From Thalassospira profundimaris (lineage in GTDB: Bacteria > Pseudomonadota > Alphaproteobacteria > Rhodospirillales > Thalassospiraceae): DNA of 64,000 bases. The notes beneath the pieces are model-generated. The model had not been told where the DNA came from and did not search any database. It saw nothing but the letters and a program-made list of their open reading frames with translations. Location: NCBI RefSeq assembly GCF_003326755.1, contig NZ_JPWH01000007.1, forward strand, positions 1 through 64,000, in the 5' to 3' direction. Shown in pieces: positions 1 through 10,216 of the stretch; position 1 is the stretch's first letter, and every line of letters begins with the position of its first letter. A program made the position numbers and the translations under genes.

Positions 1-3000
1 AGATTACGGCGCAGGGTGGCGATGTTGTTGCCAATGACTTTATCAAAACGTCGGATGCAACAATTGAGATCACCGGCGACAATAATGTGTCCTTCACGAA
101 TGGCCTGTCGGATGTCATGTCGTCGGGCACGGGTGCAGTTACCATCATCGCAACGAAGGGCGACATCACCCAGGCTGACGGCTCGACCATCGACGGCGGA
201 AGCGATAAGGTGACACTGACCGCTGGTAATGGCCTGACGCTCGATCAGGTTCAAACCAGTGGTGCGGATATCGCCATCACCGCCGAGAATGGTTCGGTAA
301 CGGCGAAGGATTTCATTACCACCAGCGGCGCGAAGATCGGCATCAGAGCCGCTCAAAATGTTGCCTTTGACAATGATGAAGCGGATGTCACCTCAACGGG
401 TTCTGGCGAAGTTGAAATCATCGCGACGGCCGGGAATATCACCCAGGCGGATGGCTCAACCATCGACGGTGGCAGCGACAAGGTGACGCTGACGGCTGGC
501 GATAGCCAGACCTTGGATCAGGTGAAAACCACGGGTGCAGATATCGCTATCACTGCGCAGAATGGCTCGGTAACGGCGAAGGACTTCATCACCACCAGCG
601 GTGCGAAGATCGGCATCAAAGCGGCCCAAAATGTTGGTTTTGATAATGAGGAAGCCGATGTTGTCTCGACGGGCAGCGGTGAAGTCGAAGTTATTGCCAC
701 GGCAGGTAACATCACCCAGGCTGATGGCTCGACCATCGACGGGGGTAGCGACAAAATCACGCTGACGGCGGGTGCTGGCCAGACGCTGGATCAGGTTAAA
801 ACCGCTGGTGCCGATATCGTCATCACGGCGCAGAACGGTTCTGTCACCGCGAAGGACTTTATCACCACGAGCGGTGCCAATATCGGCATTACGGCAGCCC
901 AGAACGTGACGCTGTTTAATGGCGAAGCGGATGTGACCTCGACCGGGTCGGGTGATGTCACCATCACCGCCACGGCGGGTGATCTTTATCAGGAGAATGA
1001 CAGCACGATTGATGGCGGCACAGGTAAAGTGACCCTGACCGCTGGCAAGAAAGTCACGCTTGATCAGGTTCAGACGTCGACTTCGGCCATTGCCATTACG
1101 GCACAGGGAGGTGACATTGTTGCCAACGACTTCATCAAAACGTCGGATGCAACGATTGAGATCACCGGTGACAATGATGTGTCCTTCACCAACGGTCTGT
1201 CGGACGTTACCTCGACTGATACCGGTGCAATTACCATTATCGCCACCAACGGCAATATCACCCAGGCGGATGGCTCAACCATCGATGGTGGCAGTGACAA
1301 GGTCACGCTGACGGCGGGTGACAGCCTGACACTCGATCAGGTAACAACTTCGGGTGCGGATATCGCCATCACCGCGCAGAATGGCTCGGTAACGGCGAAG
1401 GACTTCATCACCACCAGCAGCGGCAATATCGGCATTACAGCCGCGCAGAACGTGACGCTGTTTAATGGCGAAGCGGATGTGACCTCGACCGGTTCGGGTG
1501 ATGTGACGATCACGGCAACTGCGGGTGATCTTTCTCAGGCAGATGAAAGCACAATTGACGGCGGCACGGGGAAAGTCACCCTGACGGCAGGCAATAAGGT
1601 TACGCTCGATCAGGTCCAGACGACGACTTCAGCCATCGCCATTACGGCACAAGGCGGGGATGTTGTTGCTAACGACTTCATCAAAACCTCCGATGCCACG
1701 ATTGCGATTACCGGCGATAATGACGTGTCCTTTACTAACCTGCTGTCTGACGTCACGTCGTCGGGCACCGGTGCGGTAACGATCATTGCCACCAAGGGTG
1801 ATATCACCCAGGCGGATGGCTCGACCATCGACGGTGGTAGCGACAAAGTCACGCTGACGGCGGGTGATAGCCTGACACTCGATCAGGTCAAAACCACGGG
1901 TGCGGATATCGCGATCACTGCGCAGAATGGCTCGGTAACGGCGAAAGACTTCATCACGACCAGCAACGGCAATATCGGCATTACAGCCGCGCAGAATGTG
2001 ACGCTGTTTAATGGTGAGGCCGATGTGACTTCGACCGGGTCGGGGGATGTGACCATTACCGCGACGGCGGGGGATCTGTATCAGGAAGACGGAAGCACCA
2101 TTGATGCGGGGACTGGCAATGTCATTCTGAAAGCCGGGAATGACATCACGCTTGATCAGGTTCGCACCAATATCGCGAACATTACCGTTACCGCGGATCA
2201 AGGGTCCATTCTGGCGAATGATTTCATTCGGACCAAGGATGGGTCGATTACGCTGCTGGCGCACAAGGATGTTACCCTGAATAATCCCGAATCCGATGTG
2301 ATTTCGGAAGCCTCGGGCAGCATTGATATTACCGCGACCACCGGCAAAATTGTGCAGAAGGACGGATCGGAAATTGATGGTGGGGATGGGCGTGTATCGC
2401 TGGCTTCCGCACAGGATATGCGCATTGCCACCTTGCGGACCGGTGCTGGGACAAGCGGTACATCCTATGATGGTGTGACCCGCATGATCGGCATTTCGCT
2501 GCGCTCGGTGTCGGGGACGATCTCACTGGGTGAAATCAGCGCGACCAACCATATCGATATCGTTGCCGGGAACTCGATTGTTGAATCGAATGCCTTTGTT
2601 GATCATGGCAGTGGATCGGTTCAGCTTTCGACCGCTGTTCTGAAAGGTGACACGGTCGCCATGATTGCCGAGGGGGGGACCATCGGCACATCTTCATCCG
2701 ACCGTTTTGAAGTGCAGACCACGGCACAGGATGGCAGCGAAATTGCGGTTGCCCGTGACCAGTTTGCCTCCAAACGTCGTTACACGACCCTTCAGGCCCG
2801 CGATGGCATTTACATGGCAGAAACCAGCGGCGATCTGAGTGTGGATCGCGTGATTGCCGGAACGGCCAAGGGGGGCAGCAATGACAATGCCGGAATCGTG
2901 CTTGCCATTCGCAATGGCAGCAGCGACATCGGCACGATTTCCGCCCCGGAAAAAATCGACATGCGGGCCAGCGGCCAGGATATTCAGATTGAAAATCTGA

Positions 3001-3995
3001 AATCTCGCAATGCCGACCTGTATGTCGAGGGCAGCGATGGCCGCCTTGATATTGAAAAGGGGAGCCTAGGTGACAGCACGGTGATGGAAGCCCAGCATAT
3101 TTCCCTGACCAGGCTGGAAAACTATGTGGATAGCGCCCAGTTGCTGATGAAGGTGACGGGGCTGAATGGCAGCCTGTCGCAAACGGTCAACGCCAATATC
3201 ACGGCCCCCAAGAAGGTCCAGTTTGATCTGTTGCGGACCAACAAGGCGGTCTTTGACATTAACACGACCAAGACCACGATTGTGACGGGGCAGATCACGG
3301 GGGATATGATTGTGCAGTTACCGCTTGGTAAAGCCCTGATGGACAATGTCACCCAGAAGATCCGTTTGGGGTATCAGTTGCAATTGTTTGATAATGACAC
3401 CTGGTTCAATGAACTCTGGTTCGATAAGACGGACTTCAACCTTCCGGTAGATACCCGTATTGTGACAATGCAGGATAATACCTTCCACGGACCGCTGGTG
3501 ATTGATGACCCGGAAGACCGTATTGGTCGCATCACGGCCACCACGCCAACGGAAACGCCGCGTCCGAGCACCAATACGCCGACACCACAGCCCCAGAGCG
3601 CAAATAACAGCGCCACCGGGACGCCTGCCAATCAGGTCGGTTCTGGCACGGTGACGCTGGGTGCGGCAAATGTTGTTACGCTTGATCGGCCGACGGGGAC
3701 TGGCGGCAATGGTGTGATTACCGGGCAGGGCGGCTTTGCGGCCAATGGCGGCGGTTTCGAGAACACCGTCTTCCAGCCAAGCCTCTCGGTGGGTAATCCG
3801 GGCCCGGCAACGCCAGCCTCAGCAACGGGTACCAGCGCAACAGGTGCGTCACCGACGCCGACAACAAATGCACCGGTCACACCGGCAGGCGCGGCGACAA
3901 ATAGCGGTCCGGCTACGGAAACCGGCCAAACCGGGGTGAACGGGGATACCGGTAATGGAACCAATAACAACGGGTCTGATGAACAGGACCAGTAA
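1..3995 (+). CDS. TpsA-type repetitive adhesin/exoprotein, 5' truncated
   Basis: The reading frame is open from base 3, so the start, signal peptide and TPS secretion domain lie outside the window. At least 1330 residues are visible. The first ~2.3 kb encodes eight clear copies plus one decayed copy of a 91-residue (273 bp) repeat built around STIDGG, TLDQV, VTAKDFITTS and a D/EADVTSTGSG-like segment. This is the short beta-strand, Gly/Asp/Thr-rich pattern of a right-handed beta-helix. A non-repeated region follows, then a Thr/Pro/Ser/Ala/Gly-rich tail from about base 3540, ending in a Asn/Gly/Asp-rich stretch without a membrane anchor. Filamentous-haemagglutinin-like proteins exported by the two-partner route have this build, and the next gene is the matching TpsB. 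Role inferred: surface or released adhesin, biofilm or contact factor. The exact ligand cannot be told. Copies are similar enough at DNA level to recombine. Confidence 0.85.
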   Translation, partial: ITAQGGDVVANDFIKTSDATIEITGDNNVSFTNGLSDVMSSGTGAVTIIATKGDITQADGSTIDGGSDKVTLTAGNGLTLDQVQTSGADIAITAENGSVTAKDFITTSGAKIGIRAAQNVAFDNDEADVTSTGSGEVEIIATAGNITQADGSTIDGGSDKVTLTAGDSQTLDQVKTTGADIAITAQNGSVTAKDFITTSGAKIGIKAAQNVGFDNEEADVVSTGSGEVEVIATAGNITQADGSTIDGGSDKITLTAGAGQTLDQVKTAGADIVITAQNGSVTAKDFITTSGANIGITAAQNVTLFNGEADVTSTGSGDVTITATAGDLYQENDSTIDGGTGKVTLTAGKKVTLDQVQTSTSAIAITAQGGDIVANDFIKTSDATIEITGDNDVSFTNGLSDVTSTDTGAITIIATNGNITQADGSTIDGGSDKVTLTAGDSLTLDQVTTSGADIAITAQNGSVTAKDFITTSSGNIGITAAQNVTLFNGEADVTSTGSGDVTITATAGDLSQADESTIDGGTGKVTLTAGNKVTLDQVQTTTSAIAITAQGGDVVANDFIKTSDATIAITGDNDVSFTNLLSDVTSSGTGAVTIIATKGDITQADGSTIDGGSDKVTLTAGDSLTLDQVKTTGADIAITAQNGSVTAKDFITTSNGNIGITAAQNVTLFNGEADVTSTGSGDVTITATAGDLYQEDGSTIDAGTGNVILKAGNDITLDQVRTNIANITVTADQGSILANDFIRTKDGSITLLAHKDVTLNNPESDVISEASGSIDITATTGKIVQKDGSEIDGGDGRVSLASAQDMRIATLRTGAGTSGTSYDGVTRMIGISLRSVSGTISLGEISATNHIDIVAGNSIVESNAFVDHGSGSVQLSTAVLKGDTVAMIAEGGTIGTSSSDRFEVQTTAQDGSEIAVARDQFASKRRYTTLQARDGIYMAETSGDLSVDRVIAGTAKGGSNDNAGIVLAIRNGSSDIGTISAPEKIDMRASGQDIQIENLKSRNADLYVEGSDGRLDIEKGSLGDSTVMEAQHISLTRLENYVDSAQLLMKVTGLNGSLSQTVNANITAPKKVQFDLLRTNKAVFDINTTKTTIVTGQITGDMIVQLPLGKALMDNVTQKIRLGYQLQLFDNDTWFNELWFDKTDFNLPVDTRIVTMQDNTFHGPLVIDDPEDRIGRITATTPTETPRPSTNTPTPQPQSANNSATGTPANQVGSGTVTLGAANVVTLDRPTGTGGNGVITGQGGFAANGGGFENTVFQPSLSVGNPGPATPASATGTSATGASPTPTTNAPVTPAGAATNSGPATETGQTGVNGDTGNGTNNNGSDEQDQ

Positions 3996-4006
3996 AATAA
4001 GCGGAT

Positions 4007-4031
4007 GAAGGGGCGGTTCTGCCGCCCCTTC
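4007..4031 (+). terminator. Hairpin between tpsA and tpsB (attenuator-like)
   Basis: Perfect 10-bp arms (4007-4016 and 4022-4031, gaaggggcgg) enclose a 5-base loop 12 bases after the tpsA stop. No T-run follows, and tpsB starts 35 bases later. It may protect the adhesin mRNA or reduce read-through into the transporter gene rather than fully terminate. Confidence 0.55.
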
Positions 4032-4065
4032 CCTAAAGCAAAATACGTACGTATAAAGTGCCGGG

Positions 4066-5883
4066 ATGCTGGAGTTGGGGGAAGACAAGTTGGCGAGTAA
4101 TAACCGTACCGTGCCGGAAATATTCGGCCAGATCGGGAGGGGGCGTTTGCGTCCCGCTATTTGGGTGAGGAAAGCGGCGCTGATGGCAGGTGCCCTGTCG
4201 TGTTTGGGGATTTACGCACCATCGGCCTTTGCCGCGACGCAGGCCCCCAACAGCGTACAGAGCGAGCAGCAAAACAATCCGCTGGAAGATGTGATCCGTC
4301 AGGAGCAGCGCCAAAAGCAGATTAATGATTTTAACGGCTTCGAGCTTCCCGAGATTGTGGATGGCAGCCCGGATTTCAAACCGCCCAAGGCGGGCACCGG
4401 TGCCAAATTTACCGTGCAGCGGTTCGATATTAACCGGTCCGAAATCCTGGATGATCAGACGATCCGCGATGTTTTGCAAAAATATGTCGGGCGTCCGCTT
4501 TATTTGGCCGACCTGTATGACATGTTGGCCGCGTTTAACGAACTTTATCGCCAAAAGGGCTTTGTGACGGCACGCGCCTATATCCCGCCGCAAAAAATTG
4601 CGGGTGGTGAGGTGCGCGTCATTCTGGTCGAAGGGCGCGTTGGCCGTGTCCGGATTGAGCAGAACGAATATATGCGGGCGGATTACATCTCCAGCAGCCT
4701 GCATATCGAACAGGGCGATCTGGTCAGTCTGGACGTGCTGGAAAAGGCATTAAGCCGGTTTAACCGCCTGCACCAAACCAAATTGACGGCCAAGTTGGAA
4801 CCGGGCGAGAATTTTGGTCAGACTGACATTGTCGTCACCGCCAAAGTCCCCGACCGCATGGCTTATTCCCTGTTTATGGACAATTACGGGGCGTTATCGA
4901 CCGGGCATTTGCGCAGTGGCGGCTATGCCCGGGTAAATAGTGTATTTGGCATTGATGACCCGTTTACCGTGGGGGTGACGGAATCACGCGGTTCGCGTTC
5001 GGTTTTTACGTCCTATGAATTGCCGTTAAATACCTACGATACCCGCCTGTCACTGGGTTATACCCAAACACGTATTCACATCATCGATGGTCCCTTTGCC
5101 GATGATCCGGCCGACCCGGATGTGTATGGCAATACGCAGCTTATCTCTGCCACCCTCAAGCAACCCTTTGTGCTGTCGCCACATTGGCTGATGAATGTGG
5201 ATTACAGCTATAATGGCAATGTGTCCTATACTACCTTTGGTGCGGCCCTGACGGAAACCTGGATCAACCGGCATTCCATTGGGGTTGATTTTGATTATCT
5301 GGGCGATACCGGCTTTTATTCCTTCGGGTTACGCGGGCATCGTATTTTTTCACATATCCGCCAGGCTGCAACCGAAGAGCGCGTGACCGGCAAATACACC
5401 GCCGATGCCTTTGCCTACCAGCAACTGGGCGGCCCCTTCACCGCCCAGGTCACAGCTGGCGGGCAAATGACCAAGGACCGCGTTCTGCCCCCGGCAGAGC
5501 AGTTCTCGGTTGGCGGTGTTGGCACCATGCGGGCCTATGAACCCGGTGCCTTTTCGGGCGATGATGGCTATTTCATCAATACCGAACTGCATTACAATTT
5601 CAATTTTCCGACCGCGTTCTGGAAAGACAAACCGGTCAATACCCAGGCCAGTATTTATGTGTTTTTTGACCATGCCGGGGCGTTTCGTTATCGCGATGGA
5701 TCCCAAAATGACCGTTACCGTCGCGAGGATTTCACCAATGGCACCGGTATTGGCGTGCGGGTGAATAACTTTGTCGGCATTGCGTCGCTCGATGCGGCCT
5801 TTATCAAGGATCTTGATTTCCACACCAATAATGCGGAAGCCCGCAAGCCCAACTTTCTGATGAGCCTGCGGCTGAATTTCTGA
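4066..5883 (+). CDS. TpsB outer-membrane transporter (ShlB/FhaC/HecB family)
   Basis: This protein secretes the adjacent TpsA across the outer membrane. The 605 residues fit the family. A hydrophobic signal segment (about residues 35-55, ending PSAFA) follows an unusually long polar N-terminus. A GTG at 4165, 33 codons in, is an alternative start that would give an ordinary signal peptide. After a Gln/Asn-rich linker comes a ShlB-type POTRA region (about residues 110-215, with FTVQRFDI and GGEVRVILVEGRVG), then the FhaC-like beta-barrel. A GGVGTMRAYEPGAF segment near residue 480 corresponds to the family's VRGY loop-6 signature, with Ala replacing the usual Gly. The last residue is Phe (LRLNF), the normal outer-membrane beta-barrel end. 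It lies 70 bases after tpsA and is probably co-transcribed with it. Confidence 0.9.
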   Translation: MLELGEDKLASNNRTVPEIFGQIGRGRLRPAIWVRKAALMAGALSCLGIYAPSAFAATQAPNSVQSEQQNNPLEDVIRQEQRQKQINDFNGFELPEIVDGSPDFKPPKAGTGAKFTVQRFDINRSEILDDQTIRDVLQKYVGRPLYLADLYDMLAAFNELYRQKGFVTARAYIPPQKIAGGEVRVILVEGRVGRVRIEQNEYMRADYISSSLHIEQGDLVSLDVLEKALSRFNRLHQTKLTAKLEPGENFGQTDIVVTAKVPDRMAYSLFMDNYGALSTGHLRSGGYARVNSVFGIDDPFTVGVTESRGSRSVFTSYELPLNTYDTRLSLGYTQTRIHIIDGPFADDPADPDVYGNTQLISATLKQPFVLSPHWLMNVDYSYNGNVSYTTFGAALTETWINRHSIGVDFDYLGDTGFYSFGLRGHRIFSHIRQAATEERVTGKYTADAFAYQQLGGPFTAQVTAGGQMTKDRVLPPAEQFSVGGVGTMRAYEPGAFSGDDGYFINTELHYNFNFPTAFWKDKPVNTQASIYVFFDHAGAFRYRDGSQNDRYRREDFTNGTGIGVRVNNFVGIASLDAAFIKDLDFHTNNAEARKPNFLMSLRLNF

Positions 5884-5906
5884 TGGGTGTAACGGCGTAA
5901 AACATA

Positions 5907-5936
5907 AAGGCCCGGCAGAGCGATCTGCCGGGCCTT
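5907..5936. terminator. Bidirectional terminator between tpsB and iolG
   Basis: Perfect 12-bp inverted repeat (aaggcccggcag, loop agcgat, ctgccgggcctt) in the gap between two convergent genes. A/T-rich flanks on each side fit termination from both strands. Confidence 0.75.
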
Positions 5937-5958
5937 GTGTCATGAAATGGATATGCCG

Positions 5959-6951
5959 TTATGCGCCGGGTTTGACGGCCGCGCCGGTTTCAAGCGATTT
6001 CACGGCGGCATCGGCCAGTTCAAGCGCCTTTAACCCGTCCTGCCCGCTGGGGCAAGCGACATTTTCGCCCGTCAGCATGTTGCAAAACGTGGTCAGTTCA
6101 AAGCGGTAGGCATCGGCATAACGCTGCATGAAGAAATCCAGCAGCGGTTCAGTGGTATAACCATCGCCATTGGCAATCGTCACCGACGTTGCCCGGTGGT
6201 TTTCCGCCTGCACCATACCCTTGGAACCATGCACCTCGACCCGCTGGTCATAACCATAGGTCGCCCGGCGGGAATTGGTAATCACCGCCATTTTGCCGCT
6301 GGCGGTGCGCAGTGTTGCCGTGGCGGTATCGACATCGCCGGTTTCCTTGATCGCCGGGTCGGTCAAAACCGCACCGGTGGCAAAAACCTCGGTCACTTCT
6401 TCGCCCAGAAGGAAACGTGCCATGTCGAAATCATGGATCATCATGTCGCGAAACAGCCCGCCGGAACGTTTGATATAATCAACCGGCGGCGCACCCGGGT
6501 CGCGCGATGTGATTTGCACCAGTTCCACATCGCCCACATTGCCCGCGCGGATTTCGGCATGGACACGGGCAAAGCTGGGGTCGAAACGACGGTTGAAACC
6601 AACCATCAATTTGGCCCCGGTTTCCTCAACCACCTTCAGGCAGGCACGCACCCGTTCGGCCGACAGGTCCACCGGCTTTTCACAGAAAATCGCCTTGCCC
6701 GCCTTTGCTGCCAGTTCGATCTGGTCGGCATGAAGGTCGGTCGGGGTGGCAATGATAACCGCATCAATCGCGGCATCGGCCATAATTTCCTCGACCGTGG
6801 CGCGTTTGGCGCCGGTCAGGGCGATGGCATTCTGTGCCGCGGCATCCACCGGGTCGTAAACCGCGGCGATTTTTGCATTGGGAACACCTAAAACAGCTTT
6901 GGCATGGGTGATGCCGATACGTCCGGCACCCAGCAGTCCGATATTAAGCAT
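5959..6951 (-). CDS. iolG: myo-Inositol 2-dehydrogenase (Gfo/Idh/MocA family)
   Basis: First catabolic step: NAD-dependent oxidation of myo-inositol to 2-keto-myo-inositol (scyllo-inosose). The 330 residues are the usual length. The N-terminal Rossmann motif GAGRIG sits at about residues 8-13, and the cofactor/catalytic EKP motif (FCEKPVDL) near residue 95. The C-terminal alpha/beta half contains RDMMIHDFDMARFLLGE, with the family's His-Asp pair. It is the last gene of the inositol operon, 11 bases after mmsA, and runs up to a strong terminator. Other Gfo/Idh/MocA members act on different sugars, so the inositol call rests mainly on the complete iol neighbourhood. Confidence 0.88.
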   Translation of the reverse strand: MLNIGLLGAGRIGITHAKAVLGVPNAKIAAVYDPVDAAAQNAIALTGAKRATVEEIMADAAIDAVIIATPTDLHADQIELAAKAGKAIFCEKPVDLSAERVRACLKVVEETGAKLMVGFNRRFDPSFARVHAEIRAGNVGDVELVQITSRDPGAPPVDYIKRSGGLFRDMMIHDFDMARFLLGEEVTEVFATGAVLTDPAIKETGDVDTATATLRTASGKMAVITNSRRATYGYDQRVEVHGSKGMVQAENHRATSVTIANGDGYTTEPLLDFFMQRYADAYRFELTTFCNMLTGENVACPSGQDGLKALELADAAVKSLETGAAVKPGA

Positions 6952-6962
6952 GGCTATGGTCC

Positions 6963-8465
6963 TTAACCAAGGGTCGGCATGGTGAATTCAGGGTCGGTGC
7001 GCTGGCCGCTGGGCCAACGGGTGGTGGTGGTTTTAAGCCGGGTAAAGAAGCGTACACCTTCCATGCCGTGCATGTGGTGGTCGCCAAAAATGGAGGCCTT
7101 CCACCCGCCAAAGGAATGGAACGCCATGGGCACGGGGATCGGCACGTTAATGCCAACCATGCCCACCTCGATATCCTGGCTAAAGGCACGGGCAACATCG
7201 CCATCGCGGGTGAAAACCGCCGTACCATTGGCATATTCGTGGCTGTGAATAAGGTCCACCGCCGACTGGTAATCGGGACGGCGCACCATCGAAAGGGCCG
7301 GACCAAAAATTTCCTCGCGGTAAATTTTCATATCGGGCGTTACGTGGTCAAACAGGGTGCCGCCAATATAATAGCCGTTTTCATAGCCCTGCTTGTCCTG
7401 GCGGAAGCTGCGGCCATCCACCACAATCTTGGCGCCGTCCGCTTCGGCTGAATCGATATAGCCGCGCACTTTTTCAAGGTGCTGTTTGGTGACAAGCGGC
7501 CCCATATCCGATGTTTTGTCCGATGCCGGGCCAATTTTCAGGGCCTGGATTTTCGGTACCAGCTTTTCCACCAGCGCATCGGCAACCGCGTCGGTAACGG
7601 GTACGGCAACCGAAATCGCCATGCAGCGTTCACCGGCCGAGCCAAATGCCGCGCCCATCAGGGCATTTACCGCCATATCCAGGTCGGCATCGGGCATAAT
7701 CACCATGTGGTTTTTTGCCCCGCCTAGGGCCTGGACCCGTTTGCCGTTTGCCGTGCCGGTGGTGTAAATATATTTCGCAATCGGGGTGGAGCCAACAAAG
7801 CTGATGGCCTTGACATCGGGGTTGTTCAAAAGCGCATCAACCGCTTCCTTGTCACCCTGCACCACGTTGAAAACACCTTCCGGCAGCCCTGCCTCGGTCA
7901 GCCATTCCGCCATCAAAAGCGATGCGGACGGGTCCCGTTCGGAGGGTTTAAGGATGAAGGTATTGCCACACGCCAGCGCAACGGGGAACATCCACATCGG
8001 CACCATCGCCGGGAAGTTGAATGGCGTAATCCCGGCCACCACACCCAGCGACTGACGCACCGAATGGCTGTCTACACCAGTGCCGACATTTTCGGTGAAT
8101 TCACCCTTCAAAAGGTGCGGGGCACCCGTGGCAAATTCCACGACTTCCAAACCACGGGTGACTTCACCCAGGGCATCGTCGTGGGTTTTGCCATGTTCGG
8201 CACTAATCGCTTCGGCCATCTGGTCGGCGCGATCCCACAGGATCATTTTAAACCGGTCCAGAATACGCGCACGGCGCAGCGGCGGCGTTTTGGACCAGCC
8301 ACGCCAGGCTTCCTTGGCAACGGCAACGGCCTGGTCAATTTCGGCAGTGGAGGCCAGGGCAACGGTTTTTTCCGTTTCGCCCGTGGCGGGGTTAAAAACA
8401 TCCTGCGACCGGCCCGAGGTGCCGGCAACATGTGCGCCATTGATGTAATGGGCAATCTCGGTCAT
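6963..8465 (-). CDS. mmsA: CoA-acylating methylmalonate-semialdehyde dehydrogenase
   Basis: Also called IolA in inositol operons. Converts malonate semialdehyde (last inositol intermediate) to acetyl-CoA and CO2, and methylmalonate semialdehyde to propionyl-CoA. The 500 residues match the aldehyde-dehydrogenase superfamily. Visible marks are the proline-rich [18 protein letters not shown] entry segment, the cofactor-region [25 protein letters not shown] around the general-base region, and catalytic Cys in [13 protein letters not shown] plus GERCM is typical of the CoA-acylating MMSDH branch, not ordinary ALDHs. It sits 36 bases after iolB and 11 before iolG. A paralogue for valine catabolism may exist elsewhere. 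Confidence 0.93.
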   Translation of the reverse strand: MTEIAHYINGAHVAGTSGRSQDVFNPATGETEKTVALASTAEIDQAVAVAKEAWRGWSKTPPLRRARILDRFKMILWDRADQMAEAISAEHGKTHDDALGEVTRGLEVVEFATGAPHLLKGEFTENVGTGVDSHSVRQSLGVVAGITPFNFPAMVPMWMFPVALACGNTFILKPSERDPSASLLMAEWLTEAGLPEGVFNVVQGDKEAVDALLNNPDVKAISFVGSTPIAKYIYTTGTANGKRVQALGGAKNHMVIMPDADLDMAVNALMGAAFGSAGERCMAISVAVPVTDAVADALVEKLVPKIQALKIGPASDKTSDMGPLVTKQHLEKVRGYIDSAEADGAKIVVDGRSFRQDKQGYENGYYIGGTLFDHVTPDMKIYREEIFGPALSMVRRPDYQSAVDLIHSHEYANGTAVFTRDGDVARAFSQDIEVGMVGINVPIPVPMAFHSFGGWKASIFGDHHMHGMEGVRFFTRLKTTTTRWPSGQRTDPEFTMPTLG

Positions 8466-8501
8466 GGGTAAAATCCTTTGGTTTCGGGCATCCGCGCCAG
8501 C

Positions 8502-9305
8502 TTATTTGCTGTCGCGCTGAAAAATCCATTCATGGTCCGGGTGGTTCTGGAAGCGCCATTTACGCATCGGCCCCGCCATGACATTGAGGTAATACATCTC
8601 ATAGCCATAAGGCGATCCGCAGGGATGATGCCCCTTGGGCACCAGCACCACATCGCCACTATTCACGGCCATTGTTTCATCCAGCTCGCCATCTTCGGTA
8701 AAGACGCGCTGAAAACCAAAACCCTGTTCCGGGTTTAAACGATGATAATAGGTTTCCTCAAGATAGGTCATCTCGGGGTAATTATCTTCGTCATGGCGGT
8801 GCGGCGGATAGGATGACCAGTTGCCCTGCGGGGTGAAAACCTCTGTCACCAGCAGGCTGTCGGCAATGTCGGATTCTTCCATCGCAATCGGGTGGATGTA
8901 GCGGGTATTGGCCCCTTTGCCACGTTCCACCATTTGCACATCCCTGATCACGCGGGCCGGGTAATTGCCCTTGCCAGGCGCGGTGCAGACCGCAAGGGTG
9001 CATTTGGTGGTCGCCTGTGCGGTCCAGGTGGCCTCATTGGGGGCATAAACGCAATGGGGGGATTTGCGTTCAAACACATTCATGCGCTCGCCCAGTTCGC
9101 CGAAATTCTGGTCATCAACCGAAATCTCGGCCTTGCCTTCGACCAGCACCAGAATAACCTCGCGGTCGCCGGTGGCTTCGGATGCGGTTTCGCCGGGTTC
9201 CAGGTGATAAAGCCCAAATCCGACATAGCCCCAATTGGCCGATTGGGCGGTAATGTCATGGACTTTGCCATGCGTTCCGTTGGGTTTGCGTAGAAGGTCG
9301 GCCAT
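8502..9305 (-). CDS. iolB: 5-Deoxy-glucuronate isomerase
   Basis: Isomerises 5-deoxy-D-glucuronate to 2-deoxy-5-keto-D-gluconate in inositol catabolism. The 267-residue protein is a bicupin of normal length. PHRHDEDNYPEMTYLEETYYHR (about residues 168-189) carries the His/Glu metal ligands and the highly conserved EETYYHR-type signature, and GDVVLVPKGHHPC near residue 215 is the second cupin motif. The ATG overlaps the iolE stop by one base (TGATG), showing translational coupling. Confidence 0.93.
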   Translation of the reverse strand: MADLLRKPNGTHGKVHDITAQSANWGYVGFGLYHLEPGETASEATGDREVILVLVEGKAEISVDDQNFGELGERMNVFERKSPHCVYAPNEATWTAQATTKCTLAVCTAPGKGNYPARVIRDVQMVERGKGANTRYIHPIAMEESDIADSLLVTEVFTPQGNWSSYPPHRHDEDNYPEMTYLEETYYHRLNPEQGFGFQRVFTEDGELDETMAVNSGDVVLVPKGHHPCGSPYGYEMYYLNVMAGPMRKWRFQNHPDHEWIFQRDSK

Positions 9306-10210
9306 CAGGCGTCTCCTTTGTCCAGTCCGGTGGCTTTGGCCATCGCGCGAAGCGATTTCAGGCCAAGGGTTTGATATTCAAGCGGGTTGCGAACGGCGGG
9401 GTCCTGTTCGGCTTCAATCACCAGCCAGCCGCTATAACCATGTTCGGCGGCAATTTTCAAAACCGGTTCAAAGGCAACTTCGCCTTCGGCATCACCCGGA
9501 ACGGTAAATACGCCGCGCCGCACCCCTTCCAGGAAGCTCAGCTTTTCGCCCTCAACCTGATTGCGAATGGCAGGGCGCACGTTTTTGCAGTGAATATGAC
9601 CAACCCGGCCCATATATTTGCGCGCGACTTCTTCGGGGTTGGCACCGCCAAACAGGGCATGGCCGGTATCAAGCAGCAAATGCGTTGCCGGGCCGGTATG
9701 TGCCATCAGGGCGTCAATCTCTTCGGCACTTTCAACAATGGTGCCCATATGGTGATGATACACCAGCGTAATGCCCTGATCGGCACAATATTGGGCGATG
9801 GCTTCAACATCGGCACCAAATTTCGCCCAAAGATCAGCCGGTAAAACCGGGCTGTCGGCAAGCGCCACATTGTCATTGCCATGAATGGCATTGGATGTTT
9901 CGCACACAATGCACACCTTGCAGCCCATCGCCTTGAGCAGGTCCAGATGCGGCTGAATGGCTTTTTTCTCGTCCTCGACCGAATGGGCCAGCAGGTTAAG
10001 CGAATGCCAGCCCGAAACAAATTTAAGGCTGTTTGGCTCCAGCGCGGCCTTCAGGGCGGCGGGGTCGGTCGGCATTTTGTGGCCTTTTTCAATGCCGTCA
10101 AAACCGATCTCGCCTGCCTGGCTCAGGCAGGTTTCAAGCGAAATATCCGCGCCAAGGGTCTGGTCGTCATCATTGGACCACGCAATCGGGTTGGTGCCGT
10201 ATAGAATCAT
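9305..10210 (-). CDS. iolE: myo-Inosose-2 dehydratase
   Basis: Dehydrates 2-keto-myo-inositol to the trihydroxycyclohexane dione used by IolD. 301 residues with the xylose-isomerase-like TIM-barrel fold. The N-terminus [10 protein letters not shown] is typical of IolE, and the barrel motifs [36 protein letters not shown] and [11 protein letters not shown] carry the Glu/His/Asp metal-site residues. It lies 6 bases after iolD and overlaps iolB by one base, inside the operon. Confidence 0.93.
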   Translation of the reverse strand: MILYGTNPIAWSNDDDQTLGADISLETCLSQAGEIGFDGIEKGHKMPTDPAALKAALEPNSLKFVSGWHSLNLLAHSVEDEKKAIQPHLDLLKAMGCKVCIVCETSNAIHGNDNVALADSPVLPADLWAKFGADVEAIAQYCADQGITLVYHHHMGTIVESAEEIDALMAHTGPATHLLLDTGHALFGGANPEEVARKYMGRVGHIHCKNVRPAIRNQVEGEKLSFLEGVRRGVFTVPGDAEGEVAFEPVLKIAAEHGYSGWLVIEAEQDPAVRNPLEYQTLGLKSLRAMAKATGLDKGDA

Positions 10211-10216
10211 GGTGGC

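Noticed and set aside
1629-2264. 211-codon minus-strand frame within the adhesin repeats
   Set aside because: Repeats keep reverse frames open by copying the same stop-free unit; no independent coding signs.
1-2400. Regular repeats that might be a CRISPR array or satellite
   Set aside because: The 273-bp unit is in frame with a protein, with substitutions mostly at third codon positions, and there are no short repeat-spacer units.
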